Source: REEB95 sp035632055
GTDB lineage: Bacteria; Pseudomonadota; Alphaproteobacteria; ATCC43930; CGMCC-115725
Assembly: GCA_035632055.1 (NCBI GenBank)
Contig: DASQHO010000048.1
Span: forward strand, 1 to 23,165
Reading direction: 5' to 3'
Length of the DNA: 23,165 nt
Part shown: positions 16,521-23,165 of the stretch, piece by piece
How positions within the stretch are numbered: the stretch's first letter is position 1
Layout: each line of letters opens with the position of its first letter
Position numbers and translations under genes: made by a program
The notes under the pieces: generated by a model
Seen by the model: the letters and a program-made list of their open reading frames with translations, nothing else
The model's database searches: none
What the model was told of the DNA's origin: nothing

Positions 16521-17549
16521 CTATTTGCCGTCGATGCGGCGCTTCGCCTCCTCGATCAGGGACAAATCGACATATGCCGGCTCGAGCGTCACCGCTTTCG
16601 GAATGACGTGCAGCTTCGCCGCCTGCTCGATGTCGTCCTGCGCGGCCTTCATGTTGGGCATGGCGTCGGGCGAGCGATAGAAATCCTTCTTGGTGAAGGC
16701 ATAAGCGAGATCTTCGGGCTTCTGCTTGGTCGCCTGCTCGGCGATCGCCAGCGCCTCCTCGCGATTCTTCGGGTCGAGGAACCAACGCACGGCGCGGATG
16801 TGATCTTCGAAGAAATCGACCAGCGCCGGACGATGCGCCTTAATGAAATCTTCGCGCATCGCCCACAGGACGGTCTGCGACGGTCCGATGGCCTGACCCA
16901 TGGTGAACAGTGTGCGGTATTTGCCGGCTTCGTCCAATTTGTGCTCGAACTGCGGCATGACGGCGATCAAATCGACCTTATCCTGTTCGATCATCGAGAC
17001 CATGTTGGCGAAATTGGCCTCGACGGTGGTGAACTGGCTGTCTTCGACGCCGCGCATGTGGAACATCACGCGCATTGCCGCGTCGCTGGCCGAGCCGATG
17101 GCGTTGGTGGCGATGCGCTTGCCCTTGACGTCGGCGACGTCTTTGATCGGGCCGTCTTTGCGAACCATGTACGGTTGATCGAAATAGCCGTGTGTGCCGG
17201 TTTGGATAACGTCGGCGACGACGCGAACGTCGAGATGCGCGTTGGTGATCGCAAGTGCGAGCGACGATGGCGCGAAGGCGGCAACTTGAAGCTCGTTCGC
17301 CGCCATCGCCTGAATTTGCGGCGTCGAGCCGGCGAAGCGCACGGCCTTGGCAACGTAGGTCTTGCCATCATGCGGCAAGATTTCGGGATGCTTCTGCGCC
17401 AGGATGTCGAGCAACGGCGCCAGATGGCCGGGCGCCTGCGCCCAGCCAACGTTGATCGAGACCGGCGTCTGAGCCCTGGCGGGTGCGCCGGCGAGGGATA
17501 AGATGGCGAGTAGCGCGGCACTGGCGGCCGCAGGGTGAATGCGGATCAT
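16521..17549 (-). CDS. ABC-type substrate-binding protein, NMT1/SsuA-like
   Basis: This 342-residue protein has a clear signal peptide (IRIHPAAASAALLAILSLAG, cleavage probably after APARA near residue 26) and a mature region of the periplasmic-binding-protein type II fold. The order INVGWAQAPGHLAPLLD, then AGSTPQIQAMAANELQVAAF, VRVVADVIQTGTHGYFDQP and DVKGKRIATNAIGSASDAAM is typical of NMT1/SsuA/TauA-like proteins, which bind sulfonates, pyrimidines or other small organics. The ATG at 17549 is preceded by GGGGGAGG; one at 17579 would put a charged extension before the signal. No permease or ATPase gene is in the window, so it is an orphan that must use distant partners or serve as a sensor. 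The downstream LVIVD gene may share its transcript. The ligand is unknown. Confidence 0.9.
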   Translation of the reverse strand: MIRIHPAAASAALLAILSLAGAPARAQTPVSINVGWAQAPGHLAPLLDILAQKHPEILPHDGKTYVAKAVRFAGSTPQIQAMAANELQVAAFAPSSLALAITNAHLDVRVVADVIQTGTHGYFDQPYMVRKDGPIKDVADVKGKRIATNAIGSASDAAMRVMFHMRGVEDSQFTTVEANFANMVSMIEQDKVDLIAVMPQFEHKLDEAGKYRTLFTMGQAIGPSQTVLWAMREDFIKAHRPALVDFFEDHIRAVRWFLDPKNREEALAIAEQATKQKPEDLAYAFTKKDFYRSPDAMPNMKAAQDDIEQAAKLHVIPKAVTLEPAYVDLSLIEEAKRRIDGK

Positions 17550-17615
17550 GTCCTCCCCCTCGTCGCGTTCTTGCGGCACGCGCCGCTTGACGCGATCTTA
17601 ACAGAGCGGCCGGCG

Positions 17616-18644
17616 ATGAAAACGCGAGAAAAATCGAGGATTCACGGGGCGATTGCGAACCCGACACCGGTAACACTCGTCAGCGGCTTTCTCGGCAGCG
17701 GCAAGACGACGCTGCTGAACGCGCTGTTGCGGCAACCGGCGTTGCGCAACACCGCCGTCATCGTCAACGAGTTTGGCGCGATTGGTCTCGACCATCTGCT
17801 GATTGAAACCGCGTTCGAGGACGCCATACTTCTAAAAAGCGGCTGTGTCTGCTGCACGGTGCGCGGCGATCTCAGCGACACGATTGTGGCGCTCGACGCG
17901 CGGGTTCGCCGCGGTGAGATCCCACGCTTCGACCGTATCGCGGTCGAAACCACCGGCCTTGCCGATCCGGCACCGATCGTCGCCACGCTGCTCGAGGACG
18001 CGCAACTCGCGCCGCTGGTCCGGCTCAATCGCGTGGTGGTGACGGTCGATGCAGTGAACGCCGCGGCGCAACTCGATGCCAACTATGAATCGGCGAAACA
18101 GGCGGCGCTAGCTGATGTCCTGGTGCTGACCAAGACCGACCTGGTGTTGCCGGCAGCCCGTGCGGCGATCGAGTCTCGGCTGCGCGCGCTCAATCCGATG
18201 GCGCCCATCGTTGCCGCAATCAATGGCGCGATCGCATCCGAGAACCTGTTCGCACCATCGCCGCGCGGCAGCGTTGCTGTGCCCGATCCTGACGACGATC
18301 ACAATCACGATGCATCGCCCGATCATCTGCTGCGCCATCACGGGATAACGAGCTTCGCCGTAACGCATGACGTGCCGGTTGCGTGGCCGACGTTGGCGGC
18401 CTGGCTCGAAGCTCTGGCAGCGTTCAAGGGGCCAGCGCTACTGCGGCTCAAGGGCCTGGTGAATGTCGTCGGGCACAGCGGCCCGGTCACGCTCGACGCC
18501 GTGCAGCATCTCGTCCACCCGCCGCGCGCGCTATCGCGCTGGCCCGATGCCGATCGCCGGACACGGCTGGTTTTCATCACCCGCGGCCTCGATCGAGGCG
18601 CGATCGCACGCTCCTTTGCGGCTGCCATGGCCCCGCCGGGCTGA
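17616..18644 (+). CDS. CobW/G3E-family metallochaperone GTPase
   Basis: This 342-residue P-loop GTPase belongs to COG0523 of the G3E family (with CobW, ZinG/YeiR and nitrile hydratase activators), which deliver zinc, cobalt or iron to target proteins. Walker A is GFLGSGKTT (24-32). The metal-binding signature GCVCCTV (76-82) is intact, and ETTGLADPAPI and TKTD (base specificity) follow. An acidic histidine linker, DPDDDHNHDASPDHLLRHH, separates the GTPase from the CobW C-terminal domain and could also hold metal. The ATG at 17616 gives the normal N-terminus, though its ribosome site is poor; 17535 is an alternative that adds unconserved sequence overlapping the divergent gene. The divergent 66-bp gap holds no Zur-type box that I can see. 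The client protein is unknown. Confidence 0.93.
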   Translation: MKTREKSRIHGAIANPTPVTLVSGFLGSGKTTLLNALLRQPALRNTAVIVNEFGAIGLDHLLIETAFEDAILLKSGCVCCTVRGDLSDTIVALDARVRRGEIPRFDRIAVETTGLADPAPIVATLLEDAQLAPLVRLNRVVVTVDAVNAAAQLDANYESAKQAALADVLVLTKTDLVLPAARAAIESRLRALNPMAPIVAAINGAIASENLFAPSPRGSVAVPDPDDDHNHDASPDHLLRHHGITSFAVTHDVPVAWPTLAAWLEALAAFKGPALLRLKGLVNVVGHSGPVTLDAVQHLVHPPRALSRWPDADRRTRLVFITRGLDRGAIARSFAAAMAPPG

Positions 18645-18986
18645 GCGCGGCCGGGTAAATCGCCGGTCTCGTCATTGAAGCGTCACGACCGCGCCACGCT
18701 AACGTCACTGGCATTGCGCACAGTGGGGCGGTCGCGCGACGGCGCGAATCACGATGCCGGGACTGGGACAGCCCTTCCAGGCCGGCGTTTTCCTGACGAC
18801 TGATGCCTCCCCCCAAGAAGCAGGGCGGCGGTTCGGCTTGGGGCCGGACCGCTGCCTTTTTTTCGCCGCGACCCGGCGGAAGGCCCGCCGCTTGCTTCAA
18901 CCGGCTTATGGCGGCGGCGCGCGAAAACGGTATCATCGCGGCCGACCGCGGCTCCGGGAAAGCCCGCGGTCTTGGAGGGCTGGTTC
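18645..18986 (+). other. Intergenic stretch without a supported gene
   Basis: These 342 bases between the G3E GTPase and the hydrolase hold no open frame with family resemblance. Visible features are a weak promoter-like pair, TTGAAG and GCTAAC with a 17-base spacer (about 18676-18704), a short stem CACTG/CAGTG (about 18707-18726), a palindrome GTCGCGCGAC, and the strong hairpin with T-tract at 18824-18863. It is therefore more likely to be an untranslated leader, a 3' UTR or a small RNA than coding DNA. Confidence 0.6.
18824..18863 (+). terminator. Strong intrinsic terminator or attenuator
   Basis: GGCGGCGGTTCGGC (18824-18837), loop TTGGG and GCCGGACCGCTGCC (18843-18856) form a 14-bp stem with two G-U pairs. 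Seven T residues follow directly (18857-18863). This is the best rho-independent terminator in the window. It lies 180 bases after the upstream gene stop and 123 bases before the hydrolase start. That suits either a long 3' UTR or small RNA ending here, or an attenuator in the hydrolase leader. Confidence 0.85.
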
Positions 18987-20741
18987 GTGGGGCAGAGCGA
19001 AATCCGCGATGGCATTCGGATCGATTGGGACGTGCCGATCGTGATGGACGACGGCGTCGTGCTGCGGGCCGACGTCTACCGCCCGACCGGGCCCGGCAAG
19101 GTGCCGGCAATCATCACCTACGGCCCTTACGCCAAAGGTCTTGCCTTCCAGGAGGGCTACAAAAGCGCCTGGGACATCATGGCGAAAAACCATCCCGACG
19201 TGACCGCCGGCTCGTCGAACAAATACCAAAACTGGGAGGTCGTCGACCCGGAGAAATGGGTACCTGACGGCTATGCCTGCGTGCGCGTCGATTCGCGCGG
19301 CGCCGGCCGCTCGCCAGGATACATCGATCACTTCTCGCCACGCGAGACCCAGGATTTCTACGACAGCATCGAATGGGCGGCGTGTCAGGATTGGTGCAAC
19401 GGTAAGGTCGGAATCAACGGCATTTCGTACTACGCGATGAATTCATGGACCGTAGCGGCGCGGCAGCCGCCGCACCTAGCCGCCGTTTGCGCCTGGGAAG
19501 GCGCTGCCGATTGGTTCCGCGATTCGACTCACCACGGCGGCATCCTCTCGACCTTCTGGGCCAACTGGTACGACATGCAGGTCAAATCGGTACAGCACGG
19601 GCTCGGCACGCGCGGACCGAAAAGCGCCGTCACCGGCGACTTGGTCTGTGGGCCCGAAACGCTGAGCGAGGCCGAGCTCGCCGCCAATCGCTGCGACTTC
19701 GGAAACGACATTCTGACGCGCCCGCTCGACGATGCCTGGTACAAAGCGCGCTCGCCGCGTTGGGACAAGGTGAAAGTGCCGTTTCTGTCGGCGGCAAATT
19801 GGGGCGGGCAGGGCCTGCATCCGCGCGGCAATTTCGAGGCCTTCGTGCGCGCCGCATCCAAGCGCAAATGGCTCGAAGCGCACGGCGGCACGCACTGGGT
19901 CGAGTTCTACACCGATTACGGCGTCGGCCTGCAGAAGCGCTTCTTCGCTTATTTCCTCAAAAGCGAGAAGAACGGCTGGGACAAGGAGCCGAAGGTGCGG
20001 CTCCAGGTGCGGCATGTCGACGGCTTCCGCGAGCGTTTCGAGAACGAGTGGCCGCTCAAGCGCACGCGCTGGACCAAGCTCTATCTGCGCCCCGATCGGA
20101 CGCTGGCGGCCAAGCCGGCGGTGAAACGGGCGATGTGCGCCTTCGCCGCGCTCGGCGACGGTCTGACTTTTATGAGCGCACCCATGGCGCACGAAACCGA
20201 GATCACCGGGCCGATTGCGGCGCGGCTCGCGGTTTCGTCGTCCACGGCGGACGCCGATCTGTTCCTGGTGCTGCGTCTGTTCAACGCTGCCGGCAAGGAG
20301 GTCGCGTTCCAGGGCGCACTCGATCCACACACGCCGATCGCGCAGGGCTGGCTGCGTGCCTCGCATCGCCGGCTCGACCGTCGGCTGACGCGGCGCTGGC
20401 GGCCTTACCACACACACGACAAGATCGAACCCCTGAAGCCAGGTCGCAAAGTGACACTCGACATCGAGCTGTGGCCGACTTCGATCGTCGTGCCCAAGGG
20501 CTGGCGCCTCGGCTTGTCGGTGCGTGGCCGCGATTACGAACACGACGGGCCGGCAGCGGGTCTTTCGAATATGAAACATCCGATGCGCGGCTGCGGCCCA
20601 TTTTTGCACAACGACCCGCGCGACCGGCCACCGGCGCTGTTCGGTGGCGAAACCACGCTCTATTTCGGCGCCGGCACGGCGGCCTATTTGCTCCTGCCAG
20701 TCATTCCCACGAAGCCCATGCGGCGCAAAAAGGTGCGATGA
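18987..20741 (+). CDS. CocE/NonD-family serine hydrolase
   Basis: This 584-residue protein belongs to the X-Pro dipeptidyl-peptidase/cocaine-esterase family of alpha/beta hydrolases that cleave acyl esters or amides. The N-terminus MDDGVVLRADVYRP and the turn YACVRVDSRGAGRSPG are diagnostic. The nucleophile elbow is GINGISYYAM with Ser147, and WEGAADWFRD follows. The C-terminal part (from about residue 390) has the jelly-roll pattern ending ARLAVSSSTADADLFLVLRLF. The acid and histidine of the triad cannot be fixed by eye; HGGTHW near residue 306 is one candidate. No signal peptide is seen. The start is GTG at 18987, eight bases after TTGGAGGG; the TTG at 18972 is part of that ribosome site. 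Translation is coupled to the next gene by an ATGA overlap. The substrate is unknown. Confidence 0.9.
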   Translation: MGQSEIRDGIRIDWDVPIVMDDGVVLRADVYRPTGPGKVPAIITYGPYAKGLAFQEGYKSAWDIMAKNHPDVTAGSSNKYQNWEVVDPEKWVPDGYACVRVDSRGAGRSPGYIDHFSPRETQDFYDSIEWAACQDWCNGKVGINGISYYAMNSWTVAARQPPHLAAVCAWEGAADWFRDSTHHGGILSTFWANWYDMQVKSVQHGLGTRGPKSAVTGDLVCGPETLSEAELAANRCDFGNDILTRPLDDAWYKARSPRWDKVKVPFLSAANWGGQGLHPRGNFEAFVRAASKRKWLEAHGGTHWVEFYTDYGVGLQKRFFAYFLKSEKNGWDKEPKVRLQVRHVDGFRERFENEWPLKRTRWTKLYLRPDRTLAAKPAVKRAMCAFAALGDGLTFMSAPMAHETEITGPIAARLAVSSSTADADLFLVLRLFNAAGKEVAFQGALDPHTPIAQGWLRASHRRLDRRLTRRWRPYHTHDKIEPLKPGRKVTLDIELWPTSIVVPKGWRLGLSVRGRDYEHDGPAAGLSNMKHPMRGCGPFLHNDPRDRPPALFGGETTLYFGAGTAAYLLLPVIPTKPMRRKKVR

Positions 20742-21853
20742 CGGACGCACGGGCAGGCAGCGGCCTCGGCGAAACGTTCCAGGCCTTGCACGAGATCGTG
20801 CGCGCCGCGCGGAATGCCTTGCCGACGAATTTCTGGGACTACCTCACCGGTGCCGCCGAGACTGAGACAACGATGCGCCGCAATCGCCTGGCGATCGATA
20901 GTCTCGGCTTCCGTCCGCGGGTGCTGCGCGACGTGTCGCAGGTCGACACAACGGCGACGATTTTCGGCAAACCGGCGCGGTTGCCCGTCGTACTTGCGCC
21001 CATAGGTTCGATCGAGAACCTCAACGCCGAAGGTACCGGCGCGGTGGCGCGCGCCGCCGCGGCGTTCGGCGTGCCGATGGTGGTGAGTTCCGTCGCCAAG
21101 CCCGGCCTCGAGGCGACGGCACAGGCTGCGCCTATGTGCCGCCGCATCTTCCAGCTCTACGTTCGCGGCGATACGGCCTGGGTCGACGATTTCGGAAGCC
21201 GGGCCCTGGCACACGGCTACGAGGCATTCTGCTTCACCGTCGACACGTCGATGTACGGTAGGCGCGAGCGCGACATTGCCAAACGCTATGTCGTCGGCGG
21301 CCGGCGTCACGTCGTGCCCGAGATGGAACGCTATCAGGCGGCCTTCGATTGGGACGGCGTCGCGCGCTTCAAGGCGAAGCATAAGGTGCCGATCGTGCTC
21401 AAGGGCATCGCCACTGCCGAAGATGCCGAACTCGCTTGCCAGATGGGCGCTGCCTGCATCTATGTTTCAAATCACGGGGGGCGGCAGCTCGATCAAGGCC
21501 GCGGCGCGCTCGACGCCCTGCCTGAGGTGGTGGCCGCGGTTAAGGGCCGCGCGTCGATCGTCGTTGACGGCGGATTCTGCCGTGGCGGGGATGTCGTCAA
21601 GGCGCTGGTGCTCGGCGCCGATGCGGTCGGCATCGGCCGGCTCTACTGTTACGGCCTTGCCGCCGCGGGCGATGCCGGCGTCCGCCGTGTGCTCGAACTG
21701 CTTGAATCCGAGATCCGCATGTGCCTCGGCCTGCTCGGTGTGACGCGCTACGCGGATCTCAAACGCGAGATGGTGACGGCGGCACCGTCGGTCTATTCGC
21801 CGCACGTCCTGTCAGCGTTTCCGCTGCTCGATCTCAGTCATCCTGGCTACTGA
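20738..21853 (+). CDS. FMN-dependent 2-hydroxy-acid dehydrogenase/oxidase
   Basis: This 371-residue protein is in the LldD/glycolate-oxidase/lactate-2-monooxygenase family, which oxidises L-2-hydroxy acids to 2-keto acids. Active-site landmarks are NFWDYLTGAA (Tyr35), FQLYV (Tyr141), TVDTSMYGRRERDI (Arg175/176 region), LKGIAT (Lys222) and the catalytic base in SNHGGRQLDQ (His247, Arg250). The FMN phosphate loop reads DGGFCRGGDVVKALVLGADA; the usual sequence is DGGVRRGTD, so the first arginine is cysteine here. No membrane segment is obvious, unlike the membrane-bound LldD. It overlaps the hydrolase gene by 4 bp, so the two proteins are probably made together. I infer that it oxidises a hydroxy acid released by the hydrolase or related to its substrate. 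Acceptor and substrate are not determinable. Confidence 0.93.
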   Translation: MTDARAGSGLGETFQALHEIVRAARNALPTNFWDYLTGAAETETTMRRNRLAIDSLGFRPRVLRDVSQVDTTATIFGKPARLPVVLAPIGSIENLNAEGTGAVARAAAAFGVPMVVSSVAKPGLEATAQAAPMCRRIFQLYVRGDTAWVDDFGSRALAHGYEAFCFTVDTSMYGRRERDIAKRYVVGGRRHVVPEMERYQAAFDWDGVARFKAKHKVPIVLKGIATAEDAELACQMGAACIYVSNHGGRQLDQGRGALDALPEVVAAVKGRASIVVDGGFCRGGDVVKALVLGADAVGIGRLYCYGLAAAGDAGVRRVLELLESEIRMCLGLLGVTRYADLKREMVTAAPSVYSPHVLSAFPLLDLSHPGY

Positions 21854-21904
21854 ACGGCGATCACCGCGTCGGCTGGCGTAACGCCGCGGGTGACGATTCG
21901 CGTC

Positions 21905-22050
21905 AATTCTTCCGACACTTTATTAATATTAACCATAGCGCAATTACATTTATTACTTTGCTATCCAAATATTAAGCATATTTATGCTTCGCATTAACTA
22001 TAATTATCTTGTATTTACAAATTTTTAACCATAAAATATAGGCCGACAAA
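21905..22050. promoter_or_regulatory. AT-rich intergenic island with TTAACCAT motifs
   Basis: About 145 bases in the 249-base gap 21854-22102 are strikingly AT-rich against GC-rich surroundings. TTAACCATA occurs twice (21929-21937 and 22025-22033), and TTAACTAT is a near match (21994-22001). TTAACCAT is a known half-site pattern of the cell-cycle regulator CtrA in Caulobacter and relatives, but no full TTAA-N7-TTAA site is present. AT-rich DNA with many TA steps is also what MucR/Ros-type proteins bind. It most likely contains the promoter of the gene at 22103; no coding frame is supported. Confidence 0.6.
21974..21989. repeat. Palindrome inside the AT-rich island
   Basis: AAGCATA (21974-21980) and TATGCTT (21983-21989) are perfect 7-bp arms separated by TT. 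The compact symmetry suits a dimeric regulator more than a terminator. It lies between the two TTAACCATA copies, about 115 bases upstream of the gene at 22103. Confidence 0.5.
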
Positions 22051-22102
22051 TTGGGAATGGACGCAGCACCAGTCGCGTCGTTCCACGGCAAAGGGTACGG
22101 CG

Positions 22103-22627
22103 ATGCGGTCTTCATCCGGCACCAATTTCGGCAGCTCACTGCTGTTGTTTGTTCTTTCGGCGATTGGCGGCGCGGCGGTGACGTTGTTCCTCATCATCTC
22201 GCTCGGCCCGCTGGTGGCGCTGTTTCCACCGGCCTCGGGCGCGCAAGAGATCGCCAACGGCATCGCGGTGATGTGGGGTCTGGTTGTGGCCGCGACGATT
22301 GCGGTGCTGTCGATCGGCAGCTACCGGCGTCGCCGTCAAGTGCCCGATTTTTACGACGCACATTGGCAGCAACGCTATGTTCCGGCGGCGCCGCAGTCTG
22401 CGGCGCCGGCTGTGCAGCGTGATGTCGTGCGGCCGGCCCTCGATGCTCGCTTGCGACAGATGGATGCGCTGATGGCGGCAAACCAAGCATTGGTTGAGCG
22501 GCTCGAACGCGCTGCCGCCCCGCGGGCGTTACCGGCGGCCCAAGTTACGCCGCTGCGGCCGGCGGCCGTGTGGCGGCAAACTCAACCGCGGCCGATGGCG
22601 GCGCAGCCACTGCGCGCCTATCGCTAG
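22103..22627 (+). CDS. Small two-helix membrane protein with C-terminal cytoplasmic tail
   Basis: I do not recognise this 174-residue protein. Two hydrophobic helices are clear: SSLLLFVLSAIGGAAVTLFL (about 11-30, continuing IISLGPLVALF) and IAVMWGLVVAATIAVLSIG (about 54-72). They are followed by YRRRRQVPDF, a positive-inside boundary. The rest is an Ala/Pro/Gln-rich tail with one short predicted coiled coil (LDARLRQMDALMAANQALVE, about 112-131) and a basic end. This suggests an inner-membrane protein with a cytoplasmic tail that dimerises or docks a partner. The ATG at 22103 follows AAGGG by seven bases. Its promoter should lie in the AT-rich island. Codon use is like that of the neighbours. 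Confidence 0.75.
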   Translation: MRSSSGTNFGSSLLLFVLSAIGGAAVTLFLIISLGPLVALFPPASGAQEIANGIAVMWGLVVAATIAVLSIGSYRRRRQVPDFYDAHWQQRYVPAAPQSAAPAVQRDVVRPALDARLRQMDALMAANQALVERLERAAAPRALPAAQVTPLRPAAVWRQTQPRPMAAQPLRAYR

Positions 22628-22640
22628 ACACGGATCGATT

Positions 22641-22823
22641 TCAGAACGGCCAGCCAAGCCGGACTTGCCCAACCGAGCTGCGGTCGCTGCCATTGGCATT
22701 GGCCGAGCCATGCATGTCGGTGCAGCGCGCCAGGACCACGATGACCAACGCGGCAACCGTGGCACGGATCGCGAAGCACAGGCGCGGGTAGGAACTGATC
22801 ATCGGCTGGTTCTCGAAAGGCAT
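22641..22823 (-). CDS. Possible 60-aa single-helix membrane peptide
   Basis: This minus-strand frame encodes 60 residues beginning MPFENQPMISSYPRL, with one hydrophobic segment (IRATVAALVIVVLARC, about 18-33) and a polar tail rich in Ser, Gly and Asn. Third codon positions are mostly G or C, as in neighbouring genes, which argues for real coding. Against it, no Shine-Dalgarno sequence is visible before the ATG at 22823 and I recognise no family. The plus-strand frames across the same interval are less convincing. It would be convergent with the gene at 22103 and downstream of the kinase gene. Confidence 0.35.
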   Translation of the reverse strand: MPFENQPMISSYPRLCFAIRATVAALVIVVLARCTDMHGSANANGSDRSSVGQVRLGWPF

Positions 22824-22837
22824 TTTAGCGCACGAGA

Positions 22838-22860
22838 GGCCGACCGTCAGCCGGTCGGTC
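22838..22860 (-). terminator. Hairpin at the end of the kinase gene
   Basis: CCGACCG (22840-22846) pairs perfectly with CGGTCGG (22852-22858) across a 5-base loop; one G-U and one G-C pair can extend it to 22838-22860. It directly overlaps the stop of the histidine kinase gene. There is no T-tract on either side, so it would be a weak or Rho-assisted terminator. Confidence 0.45.
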
Positions 22861-23165
22861 AACCGACCCCGCGCCACAACGTGGCCTGATCGCGATCGCC
22901 GGCGGAAGTCGTCGCCGGCAGGGTGATGGTGACGGTTGTACCGGTGCCTGGGGTGCTGGATATCGAGAACTGGCCGCCATGGAGCTCGACGAGGCTTTTG
23001 GAGAGGGGCAAACCCAGGCCGGTACCTTCGTGGGCGCGGGTCATGGCGTTGGAGATCTGGCCGAAGGGCTCGAGCGCCTTGGGGATGTCGGCCTCTTCCA
23101 TGCCGATGCCGGTGTCGCTGACGGCGATCTCGACGGCGCCCTCCCAGGCCCGGGCGGCGATCGTG
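22859..23165 (-). CDS. Sensor histidine kinase, C-terminal ATPase domain (partial)
   Basis: The frame is open to the right edge, so only the last 101 or so residues are seen. They form the end of a HATPase_c domain: the G1 box VSDTGIGM, then DIPKALEPFGQ (F box), the G2 box EGTGLGLPLSKSLVELHGG and the final strand TPGTGTTVTITLP, followed by a short tail. The EPFGQ and GLPLSKSLVELHGG wording is like the PleC/DivJ/PdhS group of alphaproteobacterial kinases that feed the DivK-CtrA pathway, but the sensor region that would decide this is outside the window. It lies about 235 bp beyond the small membrane protein gene, on the opposite strand. Kinase identity is firm; the subgroup is tentative. Confidence 0.9.
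   Translation of the reverse strand, partial: TIAARAWEGAVEIAVSDTGIGMEEADIPKALEPFGQISNAMTRAHEGTGLGLPLSKSLVELHGGQFSISSTPGTGTTVTITLPATTSAGDRDQATLWRGVG

Noticed and set aside
17550..17615. Zur operator or shared regulatory site between the binding protein and the G3E GTPase
   Set aside because: Only a short GC palindrome (GCGGC-ACGC-GCCGC) is present; no AT-rich Zur-like box is visible.
21905..22050. AT-rich island as a mobile-element scar or replication origin
   Set aside because: No integrase, transposase, terminal repeats, target duplication or DnaA-box cluster is seen; a promoter region explains it more simply.
21905..22050. Full CtrA site TTAA-N7-TTAA
   Set aside because: All TTAA pairs in the island were checked; none has the 7-base spacing, so only half-sites are reported.

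Overview
The window looks like chromosome from a GC-rich alphaproteobacterium of the order Hyphomicrobiales (Rhizobiales), probably near the Bradyrhizobiaceae/Xanthobacteraceae. The evidence is the Usg-family protein (a family I associate with this order), the groESL operon with a CIRCE operator, an FNR/FixK-type box in front of a cytochrome bd operon, a one-chain methylmalonyl-CoA mutase and strongly GC-biased third codon positions. I see no tRNA, rRNA, CRISPR array, insertion sequence, integrase or phage gene. Most of the window is core metabolism, so the interesting signals are mainly small genes and regulatory DNA.

Layout. 1-421 (minus): start of groEL and complete groES, behind a sigma70-type promoter overlapping a CIRCE element; a second, different perfect inverted repeat lies further upstream. 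691-2085 (plus): usg and heme A synthase (ctaA). 2140-8337 (plus): a tight run of methylmalonyl-CoA mutase, an MFS exporter, an Atm1-type ABC transporter and the mutase chaperone GTPase MeaB. 8430-11478 (plus): ribosomal protein L28, then metK and ahcY, two steps of the SAM cycle, with a structured leader in front of metK. 11555-14600 (plus): an FNR-type box and the four-gene bd oxidase operon cydP-cydA-cydB-cydX; cydP (55 aa) and cydX (33 aa) are easily missed. 14651-15295 (plus): an unrecognised protein with a nuclease-like C-terminal pattern. 15292-17549 (minus): an LVIVD-repeat beta-propeller protein and an orphan NMT1/SsuA-like periplasmic binding protein. 17616-18644 (plus): a CobW/G3E metallochaperone GTPase. 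18645-18986: no gene, but a strong intrinsic-terminator structure. 18987-21853 (plus): a CocE/NonD-type hydrolase translationally coupled to an FMN-dependent 2-hydroxy-acid dehydrogenase. 21854-22102: an AT-rich intergenic island with repeated TTAACCAT motifs and a palindrome. 22103-22627 (plus): a small two-helix membrane protein. 22641-22823 (minus): a possible 60-aa membrane peptide. 22859-23165 (minus): the C-terminal end of a PleC/DivJ-like histidine kinase, cut by the window edge.

How the parts fit. CtaA supplies heme A for aa3-type oxidases, and CydPABX provides the alternative oxygen-scavenging oxidase, probably switched on by an FNR/FixK regulator. Mutase plus MeaB handle propionyl-CoA-derived methylmalonyl-CoA. 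MetK makes SAM and AhcY clears SAH. The hydrolase/hydroxy-acid dehydrogenase pair looks like a small catabolic module for an unknown ester or amide. I did not find an obviously new multi-gene system. The best leads are the orphan terminator at 18824-18863, the metK leader with two competing stems, the inverted repeat at 558-587, and the AT-rich island beside the cell-cycle-type kinase.
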